Shown here one piece after another: positions 1 through 8,503 of a DNA stretch of 64,000 nt; the first letter of the stretch is position 1, and each line of letters starts with the position of its first letter. The DNA comes from Methylogaea oryzae. Its GTDB lineage: Bacteria; Pseudomonadota; Gammaproteobacteria; Methylococcales; Methylococcaceae. The position numbers were made by a program, and so were the translations under genes. The stretch is taken from assembly GCF_019669985.1 (NCBI RefSeq), contig NZ_AP019782.1, forward strand, positions 2,474,001 through 2,538,000, in the 5' to 3' direction. The notes under the pieces were generated by a model, which saw only the letters and a program-made list of their open reading frames with translations, made no database searches and had not been told where the DNA came from.

Positions 1-977
1 TCGCCCACCGCCCGGGTGATTTTTTCATCCACCTGAAAGCCATAATATCCCTGGGAAACGCACATATGCCCCGCGAAGACGGGAATGTCCTCGGCGATCA
101 AATGGATCCGCTCAGGCATTTCGAAAGGAATGACGTCTCCCGCCTTGAGCTCCAGCATTTCCTGCACGGTCAACGCCACCCGCGCCAAAGTGGCGTGCAC
201 TTCGACCTCGGCGTCATTGACTTCCCGCTCAAGGCTCACCCGCCAACGATCGTCGGTATCGCCGCGGTCGCTTTGAATACCGGCGTCGAGCAACTCCCGG
301 ATGGGCTCCACCATGGAATAAGGCATGGTGACGTGCAAATCGCCGCCGCCGCCTTCCAACTCGATATGGATGGTCGACACCACCACGACTTCCGTCGGGG
401 TCACGATATTGGCGAATTGGGGATTCACTTCCGAATTCAGGTACTCGAATTCCACGTCGAGCACCGGCGACCACGCCTCCACCATGTCCTTGAAGATCAA
501 GTCCACCAGGATGCGGATCACTCGCATCTCCGTCGGCGTGAATTCGCGGCCTTCGATCTTATTGTAAAACTGTCCGCCGCCCCCGAAAAAGTTGTCCACC
601 GCGGTAAACACCAAACGCGGGCTCAGCACCAGCAGGGCTCGGCCGCGCAGGGGGTGGATGCGGATCAGGTTGAGGTTGGTGGGCACGAACAAGCTATGCA
701 CGTACTCAGAGAACTTCACCAACTGGATGCCGGACACGGCGATTTCCGCCGAGCGGCGCAGGAAATTGAACAAGCTGAGGCGGAAATTACGCACAAACCG
801 CTCGTTGATCATTTCTAGCGTGGGCATGCGCCCGCGCACGATGCGGTCCTGGCTGGTGAAGTCGTAGCTGCGGGCGCCGACGTCGTCCAGATCCCCTTCG
901 GTATCGATGGCGCCGTCGTCGACGCCATGCAGCAGGGCGTCGATTTCTTCCTGGGTTAAAAGGTCGGTAACCGCCAT
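1..977 (-). CDS. fliM: FliM, flagellar motor switch protein (3' end cut by window)
   Basis: FliM forms the C-ring of the flagellar basal body with FliG and FliN and binds phospho-CheY to switch rotation direction. Reading the minus strand from the ATG at 977 gives a FliM N-terminus with the CheY-binding LTQEEIDALL motif (about residues 6-15). The central domain includes GRMPTLEMINERF and a GGGG-x-FYNK loop, and the C-terminal domain continues to the window edge. About 325 codons are present, close to the usual full length, so only the last few residues are missing. It begins 16 bases after the fliL stop, so the two genes are one operon. The frame is open to the window edge, so it has no stop here. 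Confidence 0.95.
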   Translation of the reverse strand, partial: MAVTDLLTQEEIDALLHGVDDGAIDTEGDLDDVGARSYDFTSQDRIVRGRMPTLEMINERFVRNFRLSLFNFLRRSAEIAVSGIQLVKFSEYVHSLFVPTNLNLIRIHPLRGRALLVLSPRLVFTAVDNFFGGGGQFYNKIEGREFTPTEMRVIRILVDLIFKDMVEAWSPVLDVEFEYLNSEVNPQFANIVTPTEVVVVSTIHIELEGGGGDLHVTMPYSMVEPIRELLDAGIQSDRGDTDDRWRVSLEREVNDAEVEVHATLARVALTVQEMLELKAGDVIPFEMPERIHLIAEDIPVFAGHMCVSQGYYGFQVDEKITRAVG

Positions 978-993
978 GGTGGTTCTATCTTCT

Positions 994-1518
994 TTATTGC
1001 AAGATAAAGCTGGTGAAAAACACTTGCTCCGCCGCCGCGTCGGGCAATTGCTGCTGGATCACCTTGTTCACCTCCTCCAGCACCTTGGCTTGCAAGGCCT
1101 GCTTGCCCTCGGTTTTTTTCAGTTCGGCGGGATTTTGCCCGGCCAACAACACGCCGAGATTGTTGCGCAGCATGGGCATGTGCTTTTTCAGCACATCCGC
1201 CACCCGAGGATCGTAAGCCAGCACGGTGACGCCCACCTGCAACAGGCGCGCTTCGCTGCCCGGCGGCAAATTCACGACCATATCCCGATCCAGCGGCAGA
1301 TAGAGGGGCTCGCGCGGCGGGGGCGGGGCTTCCGCTTCGGCATGTTCTTCGGATTCGCCACCGGAACCCAGCTTGATCACCCCCGTCACGTACAACAGCA
1401 CGCCGCCCATGCCCAGCACGATCACGATCAAGGCGATGACGACATACAGTAAAACTTTGGATGGCTTGTCCTCTTTGCCCTTCCCCAGGTCCAAATCGCC
1501 TTTATCTGCTTCGGCCAT
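994..1518 (-). CDS. fliL: FliL, flagellar basal body-associated protein
   Basis: FliL is an inner-membrane protein that surrounds the stator units and supports motor torque. The 174-residue product has a charged cytoplasmic N-terminus, one membrane segment (about residues 25-47, LLYVVIALIVIVLG...), an acidic and proline-rich linker, and a periplasmic stomatin-like domain (YLPLDRDMVVNL onward). It ends in TSFILQ, typical of FliL. It lies directly upstream of fliM, the conserved fliLM gene order. A sigma-54-like promoter lies about 35-50 bases upstream of the start. Confidence 0.93.
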   Translation of the reverse strand: MAEADKGDLDLGKGKEDKPSKVLLYVVIALIVIVLGMGGVLLYVTGVIKLGSGGESEEHAEAEAPPPPREPLYLPLDRDMVVNLPPGSEARLLQVGVTVLAYDPRVADVLKKHMPMLRNNLGVLLAGQNPAELKKTEGKQALQAKVLEEVNKVIQQQLPDAAAEQVFFTSFILQ

Positions 1519-1551
1519 AATTAAACGTCTCCCGGTCTTAGATTTCGTTTA

Positions 1552-1568
1552 TACAACATTCAAGCCAA
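1552..1568 (-). promoter_or_regulatory. Candidate sigma-54 promoter for fliLM
   Basis: On the minus strand the sequence TTGGCTTGAATGTTGTA sits just upstream of fliL. It matches TTGGCACG-N4-TTGCA at the -24 GG and most of the -12 element, with T in place of the usual C in the -12 GC. Early and middle flagellar operons in many gammaproteobacteria are driven by FleQ and RpoN, so the site makes sense, but the -12 mismatch lowers confidence. Confidence 0.4.
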
Positions 1569-1644
1569 TCCAGTCGGATAAAGCCGCGCAAGGCCGCCGC
1601 AGACCGAAAAGCAGGCACCGGCGGCCGGACGCGCCAAAATTCCG

Positions 1645-2676
1645 TCACGTCCTGCGCGCTTGGCGCAAAGCCTCGGCCACTTCCGCCACCAACGCCGGCC
1701 CTCGATAAATCAAGCCGCTGTATAGCTGCACCAAGGCGGCACCGGCCTCCAATTTTTCCAGCGCGTGGCGGCCGTTCATGATGCCGCCGGCGGCGATGAT
1801 CGGCAGCCGCCCCCCGGTACAAGCCGCCAGGCGCCGCACCACGGCCGTCGATTTGGCGGTCAACGGCGCGCCGCTCAAGCCGCCAGTCTCGTCGCCGTGG
1901 CGCAAACCGGCCACGCCTTCGCGCCCCACCGTGGTGTTGGTGGCGATGACGCCGTCGATGCCCAACTCCCGCAGCAAGCCGCCGATGGCCTCCACCTCGC
2001 CCTCCGACAAATCCGGCGCGATTTTCACCACCAGCGGCACATACCGCCCGACGGTGCGGGCCAGGGCGCCCTGCTCCGCCTTCAGTGCCCCCAGCAGCGC
2101 CCGCAATTCGTTCTCCCCCTGCAAACGCCTTAGATCCTTGGTATTGGGAGAGGAAATATTCACCGTCACGTATCCGGCATGGACGTATACCTGACGCAGG
2201 CCGGCCAAATAATCGTCCGCCGCCCGCTCCAACGGCGTGTCGAAATTCTTGCCCAGGTTGATCCCGAGTATCCCCCGATAGCGGCTGGCCTGCACCTGGC
2301 GCAGCAGATGCTCGACGCCGTGGTTGTTGAAGCCCATGCGGTTGACGATGGCCTCCGCCTCCACAACCCGGAACAAACGCGGTTGGGGATTGCCCGGCTG
2401 GGGCCGGGGCGTAACCGTGCCGATTTCCAGGAAACCGAAGCCCAATGCCGCCAAGCCGTCGATGCATTCGCCGTTCTTGTCCAATCCGGCCGCCAAGCCG
2501 ACCCGATTGGGAAAACGCAGCCCCATCACGTCGACCGGATCGTCCACCCGCCCTCCGGCCACCAAGCCGGCCATGCCGGACCGCTCCAGCCAGCGCAGGC
2601 AGCGCAAAGTCAACTCGTGGGCGGTTTCCGGCTGCAAACGGAACAAAGCCGGCCGCAGCAAGCCATAAACATCCAT
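1645..2676 (-). CDS. pyrD: Dihydroorotate dehydrogenase, class 2 (quinone)
   Basis: PyrD oxidises dihydroorotate to orotate in pyrimidine synthesis and passes electrons to membrane quinone. The 343-residue product starting at [12 protein letters not shown] has the amphipathic membrane-binding N-terminus of class 2 enzymes. It then has the FMN/quinone region ([28 protein letters not shown]), the catalytic-loop serine in NISSPNT (class 2 uses Ser, not Cys), and the FMN phosphate motif IIAAGGI. The frame is open to an upstream ATG at 2727, but the internal ATG matches the family start. It follows glmM on the same strand. Confidence 0.95.
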   Translation of the reverse strand: MDVYGLLRPALFRLQPETAHELTLRCLRWLERSGMAGLVAGGRVDDPVDVMGLRFPNRVGLAAGLDKNGECIDGLAALGFGFLEIGTVTPRPQPGNPQPRLFRVVEAEAIVNRMGFNNHGVEHLLRQVQASRYRGILGINLGKNFDTPLERAADDYLAGLRQVYVHAGYVTVNISSPNTKDLRRLQGENELRALLGALKAEQGALARTVGRYVPLVVKIAPDLSEGEVEAIGGLLRELGIDGVIATNTTVGREGVAGLRHGDETGGLSGAPLTAKSTAVVRRLAACTGGRLPIIAAGGIMNGRHALEKLEAGAALVQLYSGLIYRGPALVAEVAEALRQARRT

Positions 2677-2707
2677 CAAGCGCTCCTCCTCGCCGTCGAC
2701 AGGGCCG

Positions 2708-4048
2708 TCATGCCGGCAGAGACTCAACCAGGGCGTCCGCCATCCGCTGCGCCCATTGCTCCACCTGGCCGCCGTCGCGGCCTTCCACCATGATGCGGAT
2801 CAACGGCTCGGTGCCGGACGGGCGGATGAGGATGCGGCCCCGGTCGGCCAACTCTTTCTCCACTTCGCGCCGCACCCGCTGGAACGTGTCCAAGCCGTCC
2901 AGGTCCACCCGTTGCTTGATGCGCACGTTGAGCAGGGTCTGCGGGTACTTTTCCATGCCTTTTTTCAAATCGTGCAAGGTCTGCCCGGAGCGGGCCAAGG
3001 CCGCCAGCACCTGCAAGGCGGCGACGATGCCGTCGCCGGTGGTGGTTTTGTCCAGGCAAATGAGGTGGCCGGAGGTTTCGCCGCCCACCACCGCGCCGTG
3101 CTTGAGCATGGCTTCCATCACGTAACGGTCGCCTACCGCCGAACGGTGCAGGGCCAGGCCGCGGCGCCCCAGGGCCTGTTCCAGGCCGAGATTGCTCATG
3201 ACCGTGCCGACCACCGAGTCGCGCACCGTGCCCTCCTCCTGGCCCAGCACGGCGATGATGTAAAGCAGCTCGTCGCCGTCCACCAACTCGCCTTTATGGT
3301 CGACCATGATCAAGCGGTCGCCGTCGCCGTCGAAAGCGATGCCCAAATCCGCGCCGTGCTCCAGCACCGCCTGGCGCAGCTTTTCCGGATGGGTCGACCC
3401 ATAACCGTCGTTGATGTTGACGCCGTTGGGGCTCACGCCGATGCGCACCACGGTGGCGCCGATCTCCTCCAGCACGTGCGGCGCCACATGGTAGGTGGCG
3501 CCGTTGGCGCAGTCCACCACGATGCGCGTACCGGAAAAATCCAGGCGAGAAGCGATGGTACTCTTGCAAAACTCGATGTAACGGCCCGCCGCGTCGGGAA
3601 TGCGGGAGGCCTTACCCAGTTGCAAGGATTCCACGGTGTTCATGGGTTGATCCAACTGGGCCTCGATGCGCATCTCCACCTCGTCCGGCAGCTTGGTGCC
3701 CTCGGACGAGAAAAACTTGATGCCGTTGTCGTAATAGGGATTGTGCGAAGCGCTGATGACGATGCCGGCCTGGGCGCGGAAGGTGCGCGTCAAATAAGCG
3801 ATGGCCGGCGTCGGCATGGGGCCCAGCAACTGGATATTGACCCCCGCCGCCGCCAAACCGGCCTCCAGCGCCGACTCGAACATGTAGCCGGAAATGCGCG
3901 TGTCCTTGCCCACGATGACGTGGGAATAGCCGTCCACGGCCAACACCCGGCCGGCGGCCCAACCCAACTTCAACACGAAGTCGGCGGTGATGGGCGACTC
4001 GCCCACTTTGCCGCGAATGCCGTCGGTACCGAAATATTTACGCTTCAT
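2708..4048 (-). CDS. glmM: Phosphoglucosamine mutase
   Basis: GlmM interconverts glucosamine-6-phosphate and glucosamine-1-phosphate on the way to UDP-GlcNAc for cell wall and LPS. The 446-residue protein starting [13 protein letters not shown] carries the phosphoserine active-site loop ISASHNP, the metal loop DGDGDR, the sugar loop GETSGH and the C-terminal phosphate-binding [11 protein letters not shown]. The frame extends upstream to 4129, but the ATG at 4048 aligns with known GlmM starts. Confidence 0.96.
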   Translation of the reverse strand: MKRKYFGTDGIRGKVGESPITADFVLKLGWAAGRVLAVDGYSHVIVGKDTRISGYMFESALEAGLAAAGVNIQLLGPMPTPAIAYLTRTFRAQAGIVISASHNPYYDNGIKFFSSEGTKLPDEVEMRIEAQLDQPMNTVESLQLGKASRIPDAAGRYIEFCKSTIASRLDFSGTRIVVDCANGATYHVAPHVLEEIGATVVRIGVSPNGVNINDGYGSTHPEKLRQAVLEHGADLGIAFDGDGDRLIMVDHKGELVDGDELLYIIAVLGQEEGTVRDSVVGTVMSNLGLEQALGRRGLALHRSAVGDRYVMEAMLKHGAVVGGETSGHLICLDKTTTGDGIVAALQVLAALARSGQTLHDLKKGMEKYPQTLLNVRIKQRVDLDGLDTFQRVRREVEKELADRGRILIRPSGTEPLIRIMVEGRDGGQVEQWAQRMADALVESLPA

Positions 4049-4254
4049 TGACTCTCCGTAGGACTGAAACCGGCTGTGCGAAGCCTCGCCATGCCGCCAA
4101 AGCGGCGCGCCGCGACACGCCAAGCACACCCGTTCTAATGCGCATAGTTTACCACCGCCGCAAAGGCATACCTAAGCCGCGCCCCATGCGCCGCGCCCCG
4201 CTTTGGCTATAATCCGAACTCGGCACACCGCCGCCACCCCGCGAGGATACCGTC

Positions 4255-4452
4255 ATGCAAAACTTCTTTGACGCGGTCAACGCCTATTTGCTGCACCATC
4301 CCGATCTCCTGGCCTATTTGCACTTCCTGTTCCGCCTCAAGGCGGGTTGCCTGCTGCTGATCATGGGCGTGTTCCTGTTCCTGGTTTACCGCGAAGACTG
4401 GCGCGACTGGCGCACCGCCAAACAGCGCGCCGATTGCCGCCTGGCCGCCTGA
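4255..4452 (+). CDS. Small single-span membrane protein, unknown function
   Basis: This is a 65-residue product with one strong hydrophobic segment (about residues 26-45, LKAGCLLLIMGVFLFLVYRE) followed by a basic, Trp-rich tail. A ribosome site (GAGGA) stands about 7 bases before the ATG. It is divergent from glmM and about 220 bases upstream of the globin-coupled kinase. I do not recognise a family. The clear ribosome site and membrane segment support it being real. Confidence 0.55.
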   Translation: MQNFFDAVNAYLLHHPDLLAYLHFLFRLKAGCLLLIMGVFLFLVYREDWRDWRTAKQRADCRLAA

Positions 4453-4673
4453 CGCGAACGCCGTTCCGCGCCCGGCGCTTCGCCCGGGCCCATTCCCCGC
4501 CAGCCGCCGGGCAACCCCAGCGGCGGGGTGGGGATTTTGATGTTGCGCAACATCAACCAACATCATCTAATAGCCCGAAGAAAATCGGCGAAAAAGCGCG
4601 GCATAAGGCCGCCCGACATCCCTTTGCGGCACAACGACAACAGCGAACGGCCGGAGCCGCTCACGACGCAGGC

Positions 4674-6287
4674 ATGAACAAACTCACCAACGACAACGCC
4701 GACCTGGCGGCGGCCATGGGCATCAGCGAAGAAGAAATCGCCCGCCGCCATGCCTTTCTGCATTTCGGCCCGGCCGAAGCCTCCGTGCTGCGGCGGGTCC
4801 ACGACCACCTCAAAGGCCGGCACGGCCCTTTCGTCGACAGCTTCTACGCCCATCTGCACACTTTCGAGGAAACCCGCGCCATGCTGGCCGATCCGGCCCT
4901 GGTGCAGCGCCTGAAACAAAAGCAGGAAGCCTATTTCGACAGCCTCACCGCGGGCGAATACGGCCTGGCCTACGCCACGGAGCGCTTGAAAATCGGCTTG
5001 GCCCACCAGCAAATCGGCCTCAAGCCGCAGTGGTACGTCGGCGCCTACGGACAGTACCTGACCTGGATGCTGCCGGAAATTTGCCAAGCGCTGGAACAGG
5101 ACGCCGAAGCCAGCATGGCCGCCATGCTGGCCCTGATGAAAACCATCTTGTTCGACATCGAACTGGCCATCAACGCCTATTTCCACGCCGATCACGAAAT
5201 GTTGCGCCTGTTCGCGCAGGTGTTCGAAAGCAATATCGAAGGGGTGCTGATCACCGACACCCAAGGCCGCATCCTGCACGCCAATCACAAAGTAGCAGCC
5301 ATCGCCGGCTATCAACCGCAAGAGCTGATGGGAAAATCCGTGCAGCTGCTACTCTCCGCGCAGGAGCAAGGGGACTTCGCCGAACACTGGACGGATGCGA
5401 AAGCCAGCGGCATCTGGCAGGGAGAAGCGCAGTTTCAAGGGTGCGACGGCCATCGTTTCCCGGCCTGGGTCAACATCAGCGGCGTCAAGGACGAAGCCGG
5501 CGCCACCACGCACTTCGTGGTGGAATTTTCCGACATCACCGAATACCGCAACGCTCAGGAGGCCCTGCAGGAACGCACCGACGAATTGGCCCGCTCCAAC
5601 AAGGAACTGGAGCAATTCGCCTACGTCGCCTCCCATGACTTGCAGGAGCCGCTGCGCATGGTCGCCAGCTTCACCCAGCTGCTGTCGCGCCGCTACAAGG
5701 GAAAGCTGGACGCCGACGCCGACGAGTTCATCGGTTTCGCGGTGGACGGCGCAACGCGCATGCAGCGCCTCATCAACGATTTGCTGGCCTATTCGCGGGT
5801 CGGCACCCACGGCAAATCCTTGGAGCCCATCGACGCCAACGTTTCGCTGCAACGGGCGCTGGCCAATCTGCGCTTGGTCATCGAGGAAAGCGGCGCTGAA
5901 ATCGTGTGCGACACCTTGCCCACCGTCACAGGAGACGCCTCGCAGCTGACCCAGCTGCTGCAAAACCTGATCGGCAACGCCATCAAGTTCCGCGGCGACG
6001 CAGCGCCGCGCGTGCAACTGACGGTGACGCCGGAAGAGAAAGCCTGGCGATTCGAGGTGAGGGACAACGGCATCGGCTTGGCGCCCGAATTCGCCGAACG
6101 GATTTTCGTCATATTCCAGCGCCTGCACACCAAGGAACAATATCCGGGCACGGGGATCGGCCTCGCCATCTGCAAAAAAATCGTGGAACGCCACGGCGGC
6201 CGCATCTGGGTAGAATCGGAACCGGGACAAGGCGCAGCCTTTTGTTTCACCCTACCGAACACCGCATCGCAGGAGAGGAGTTTATGA
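4674..6287 (+). CDS. Globin-coupled sensor histidine kinase
   Basis: This is a 537-residue cytoplasmic kinase with no membrane segment. Residues about 15-175 form a protoglobin/globin-coupled sensor domain. The motif KIGLAHQQIGLKPQWYVGAY carries the likely haem-ligand His, suggesting O2, NO or redox sensing. A PAS domain follows (about 185-300), then a phytochrome-like HisKA with phosphoacceptor His in SHDLQEPLRM, and a HATPase_c domain (N-box QNLIGNAIKF, DNGIGL, GTGIGLAICKKI). The frame is open upstream, but MNKLTNDN at 4674 is the first start consistent with the globin domain. Its stop overlaps the next gene's ATG (ATGA), so kinase and regulator are translationally coupled. The ligand is inferred. 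Confidence 0.9.
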   Translation: MNKLTNDNADLAAAMGISEEEIARRHAFLHFGPAEASVLRRVHDHLKGRHGPFVDSFYAHLHTFEETRAMLADPALVQRLKQKQEAYFDSLTAGEYGLAYATERLKIGLAHQQIGLKPQWYVGAYGQYLTWMLPEICQALEQDAEASMAAMLALMKTILFDIELAINAYFHADHEMLRLFAQVFESNIEGVLITDTQGRILHANHKVAAIAGYQPQELMGKSVQLLLSAQEQGDFAEHWTDAKASGIWQGEAQFQGCDGHRFPAWVNISGVKDEAGATTHFVVEFSDITEYRNAQEALQERTDELARSNKELEQFAYVASHDLQEPLRMVASFTQLLSRRYKGKLDADADEFIGFAVDGATRMQRLINDLLAYSRVGTHGKSLEPIDANVSLQRALANLRLVIEESGAEIVCDTLPTVTGDASQLTQLLQNLIGNAIKFRGDAAPRVQLTVTPEEKAWRFEVRDNGIGLAPEFAERIFVIFQRLHTKEQYPGTGIGLAICKKIVERHGGRIWVESEPGQGAAFCFTLPNTASQERSL

Positions 6288-6739
6288 CCATGGAAACCGT
6301 AGGCCGGCCGGCCGAATTCCTGTTAGTCGAGGACAATCCGGGCGACGTGCGCCTGACCCAGGAAGCCCTGTACGAAAGCAAGGTGCGCAACAACCTGAAC
6401 ATCGTCGGCGACGGCCAGGAAGCGCTGGCGTTCCTGCGACGGGAAGGCAAATACGCCGACGCGCCCCGCCCGGACGTGATCCTGCTGGACCTCAACCTGC
6501 CGAAGAAGGACGGCCGCGAAGTGCTGGCGGAAATCAAGGCGGATCCCTCCCTCAAGCGCATCCCGGTAGTCGTCATCACGTCCTCCGAGGCGGAACAAGA
6601 CATCATCAAAAGCTACGACCTGCACGTCAATTGCTACGTCTCCAAGCCGATGGACTTGGACCAGTTCGTCCGGGTCGTGCAGTCCATCGAGACCTTCTGG
6701 TTGACCATCGTCAAACTGCCCTCCGAAGTGGACGACTAA
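6284..6739 (+). CDS. Single-domain response regulator, Rcp1-like
   Basis: This is a 151-residue stand-alone receiver with the acidic pair in VEDNPGD, phosphoacceptor Asp in LLDLNLP, Thr/Ser in ITSS and Lys in SKP. The insert VDxQEAL...LRREGKYADAPRPD and the C-terminal IETFWL are typical of Rcp1-type partners of phytochrome-like kinases, which matches the HisKA type of the upstream kinase. Its ATG overlaps the kinase stop by 4 bases. With no output domain it probably works as a phosphorelay or a protein-protein switch. Confidence 0.92.
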   Translation: MTMETVGRPAEFLLVEDNPGDVRLTQEALYESKVRNNLNIVGDGQEALAFLRREGKYADAPRPDVILLDLNLPKKDGREVLAEIKADPSLKRIPVVVITSSEAEQDIIKSYDLHVNCYVSKPMDLDQFVRVVQSIETFWLTIVKLPSEVDD

Positions 6740-6742
6740 CCC

Positions 6743-8467
6743 ATGCAAGACGCTCCCGCGAAACTTTTGTTGGTCGAAGACAATCCGGGCGACGCCCGGC
6801 TGGTAGAGGAACTTCTCGTCGACGACAAGCAATGCCATTTCCAATTGGTGCGCGCCAATTCCCTCGGCTCGGCGCACGACCAGCTGGAACGGCACGACGT
6901 CGCGGCCATATTGCTGGACCTCAAGCTGCCGGACGGCGAAGGGCTGAACACGCTGACCCGCATCCACACCATGGCCCCCGGCATCCCCATCGTCGTGTTG
7001 AGCAGCGAGGAGGACGAAGGGCTGGCGATCCGCTCGGTACAGCTGGGCGCCCAGGATTTTCTGGTGAAAGGCAGCATCAACGGCCTGCTGCTGCGCCGCT
7101 CCCTCAGCTACGCCATCGAACGCAAGCGCATGGCGGAACAGCTGCACCACCTCGCCCACCACGACGCCCTCACCGGCCTGGCGAACCGCAAATTGTTCTA
7201 CGACCGCCTGCAGCGCTCCATCAACGCGGCGCGCCGCTCCGGCAAGCGCGCGGTGCTGATGTTCCTCGACCTGACCGGATTCAAGGCCATCAACGACTCC
7301 CTGGGCCACCAGGTGGGCGACTTGCTGTTGCAAGGCGTCAGCCAAAGGCTCACCGACTGCGTGCGGGCCAGCGACTGCGTGGCGCGCCTCGGCGGAGACG
7401 AATTCACCGTCCTGCTGGACGACGTGTCCGGCCCCGAAGACATCCTACCCATCGCGCAGAAAATCCTGGGCGCGCTGTCCGAGCCGTTCACGCTGGAAAG
7501 CGCGCACCTCGTCACCCATGCCAGCCTGGGCGTCGCCCTGTTTCCCGACGACAGCGACGACGCCGCTTCCCTGGTGCGCGCCGCGGACGCCGCCATGTAC
7601 CAAGCCAAGGCAGCCGCCCCCAACGACAGCTGCTTCCGCTTCTTCTCCAAGGAATTGGCCGCCAAAACGCAAGGTTACGCGGACTACGCCCGGCGCCTGG
7701 GCGAGGCCTTCGAGCAAGGCGAATTCGTCCTGCACTATCAGCCGGAAGTGGACATCCGCAGCGGCACGGTCATCGGCATGGAAGCGCTGCTGCGCTGGCA
7801 GCACCCGCAAGAAGGGCTGCTGATGCCGGCGCGTTTTATGGACGCTTTGGAGGAAACCGGGCTGATCGTGCCCGTCGGCGCATGGATATTGCGCAGCGCC
7901 TGCGAGCAAAACACCGCCTGGCAAAAAATGGGATTACCGCCGCTCGCCGTGTCGGTGAACATCTCGCCGCGCCAGTTCCGCCAGCGCGATTTCGTCGACA
8001 GCGTCGCCGCCGCCCTGGAGCGGACAGCGATGCGCGGCAGCCTATTGGAGCTGGAGTTCACCGAGGATTTGCTGCGCGAAAACGAAGAGCATTCCGTGCG
8101 GACGCTGGACAGCCTGAACCGGCTCGGCGTCAAGCTCACCCTGGACAACTTCGGTAGCGGCGTGGTTTCCTTCAAGTCCCTGATGAAGTTCCCCATCCAC
8201 GCCATAAAAATCGACCGTTCCTTGATCCAGGACGCCAGCCACAACGCCAGCGGCGCGGCCATCGCCAAGGCCGCCATCGAAGTGGCCCATATTTTCCACA
8301 TCAAGGGCTTGGCGGAAGGCGTGGAAACGTCCGCCCACCTGGACACGGTCAAACGCATCGCCTGCGACGACGCCCAGGGCTATTTGTACAGCCCTCCCCT
8401 GCCGCCGAGCGCTTTCGCCGAATTGATACAGGGTAACCGTCCCTTGCATGAAAATAGCCTGCAGTAA
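6743..8467 (+). CDS. Response regulator with GGDEF and degenerate EAL domains
   Basis: The 574-residue product has a receiver (about 5-125; VEDNPGD, LLDLKLP), a diguanylate cyclase domain with intact GGDEF and an RASD inhibitory site five residues before it, then an EAL domain. The EAL domain keeps EALLRW, VNISPRQF and EGVET. The metal-binding pair normally DDFGTG reads DNFGSG, losing one Asp, so phosphodiesterase activity may be lost. I infer that it makes c-di-GMP under phosphorelay control. It starts 3 bases after the single-domain regulator and continues the same operon. Confidence 0.92.
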   Translation: MQDAPAKLLLVEDNPGDARLVEELLVDDKQCHFQLVRANSLGSAHDQLERHDVAAILLDLKLPDGEGLNTLTRIHTMAPGIPIVVLSSEEDEGLAIRSVQLGAQDFLVKGSINGLLLRRSLSYAIERKRMAEQLHHLAHHDALTGLANRKLFYDRLQRSINAARRSGKRAVLMFLDLTGFKAINDSLGHQVGDLLLQGVSQRLTDCVRASDCVARLGGDEFTVLLDDVSGPEDILPIAQKILGALSEPFTLESAHLVTHASLGVALFPDDSDDAASLVRAADAAMYQAKAAAPNDSCFRFFSKELAAKTQGYADYARRLGEAFEQGEFVLHYQPEVDIRSGTVIGMEALLRWQHPQEGLLMPARFMDALEETGLIVPVGAWILRSACEQNTAWQKMGLPPLAVSVNISPRQFRQRDFVDSVAAALERTAMRGSLLELEFTEDLLRENEEHSVRTLDSLNRLGVKLTLDNFGSGVVSFKSLMKFPIHAIKIDRSLIQDASHNASGAAIAKAAIEVAHIFHIKGLAEGVETSAHLDTVKRIACDDAQGYLYSPPLPPSAFAELIQGNRPLHENSLQ

Positions 8468-8503
8468 TGCCTCCGAACACGGCGCAATCCTGACGTTACC
8501 GGC

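Noticed and set aside
4347-4673. 109-codon N-terminal extension of the globin-coupled kinase
   Set aside because: The composition is Arg/Pro-rich, it overlaps the small membrane protein gene, and family alignment begins at 4674.
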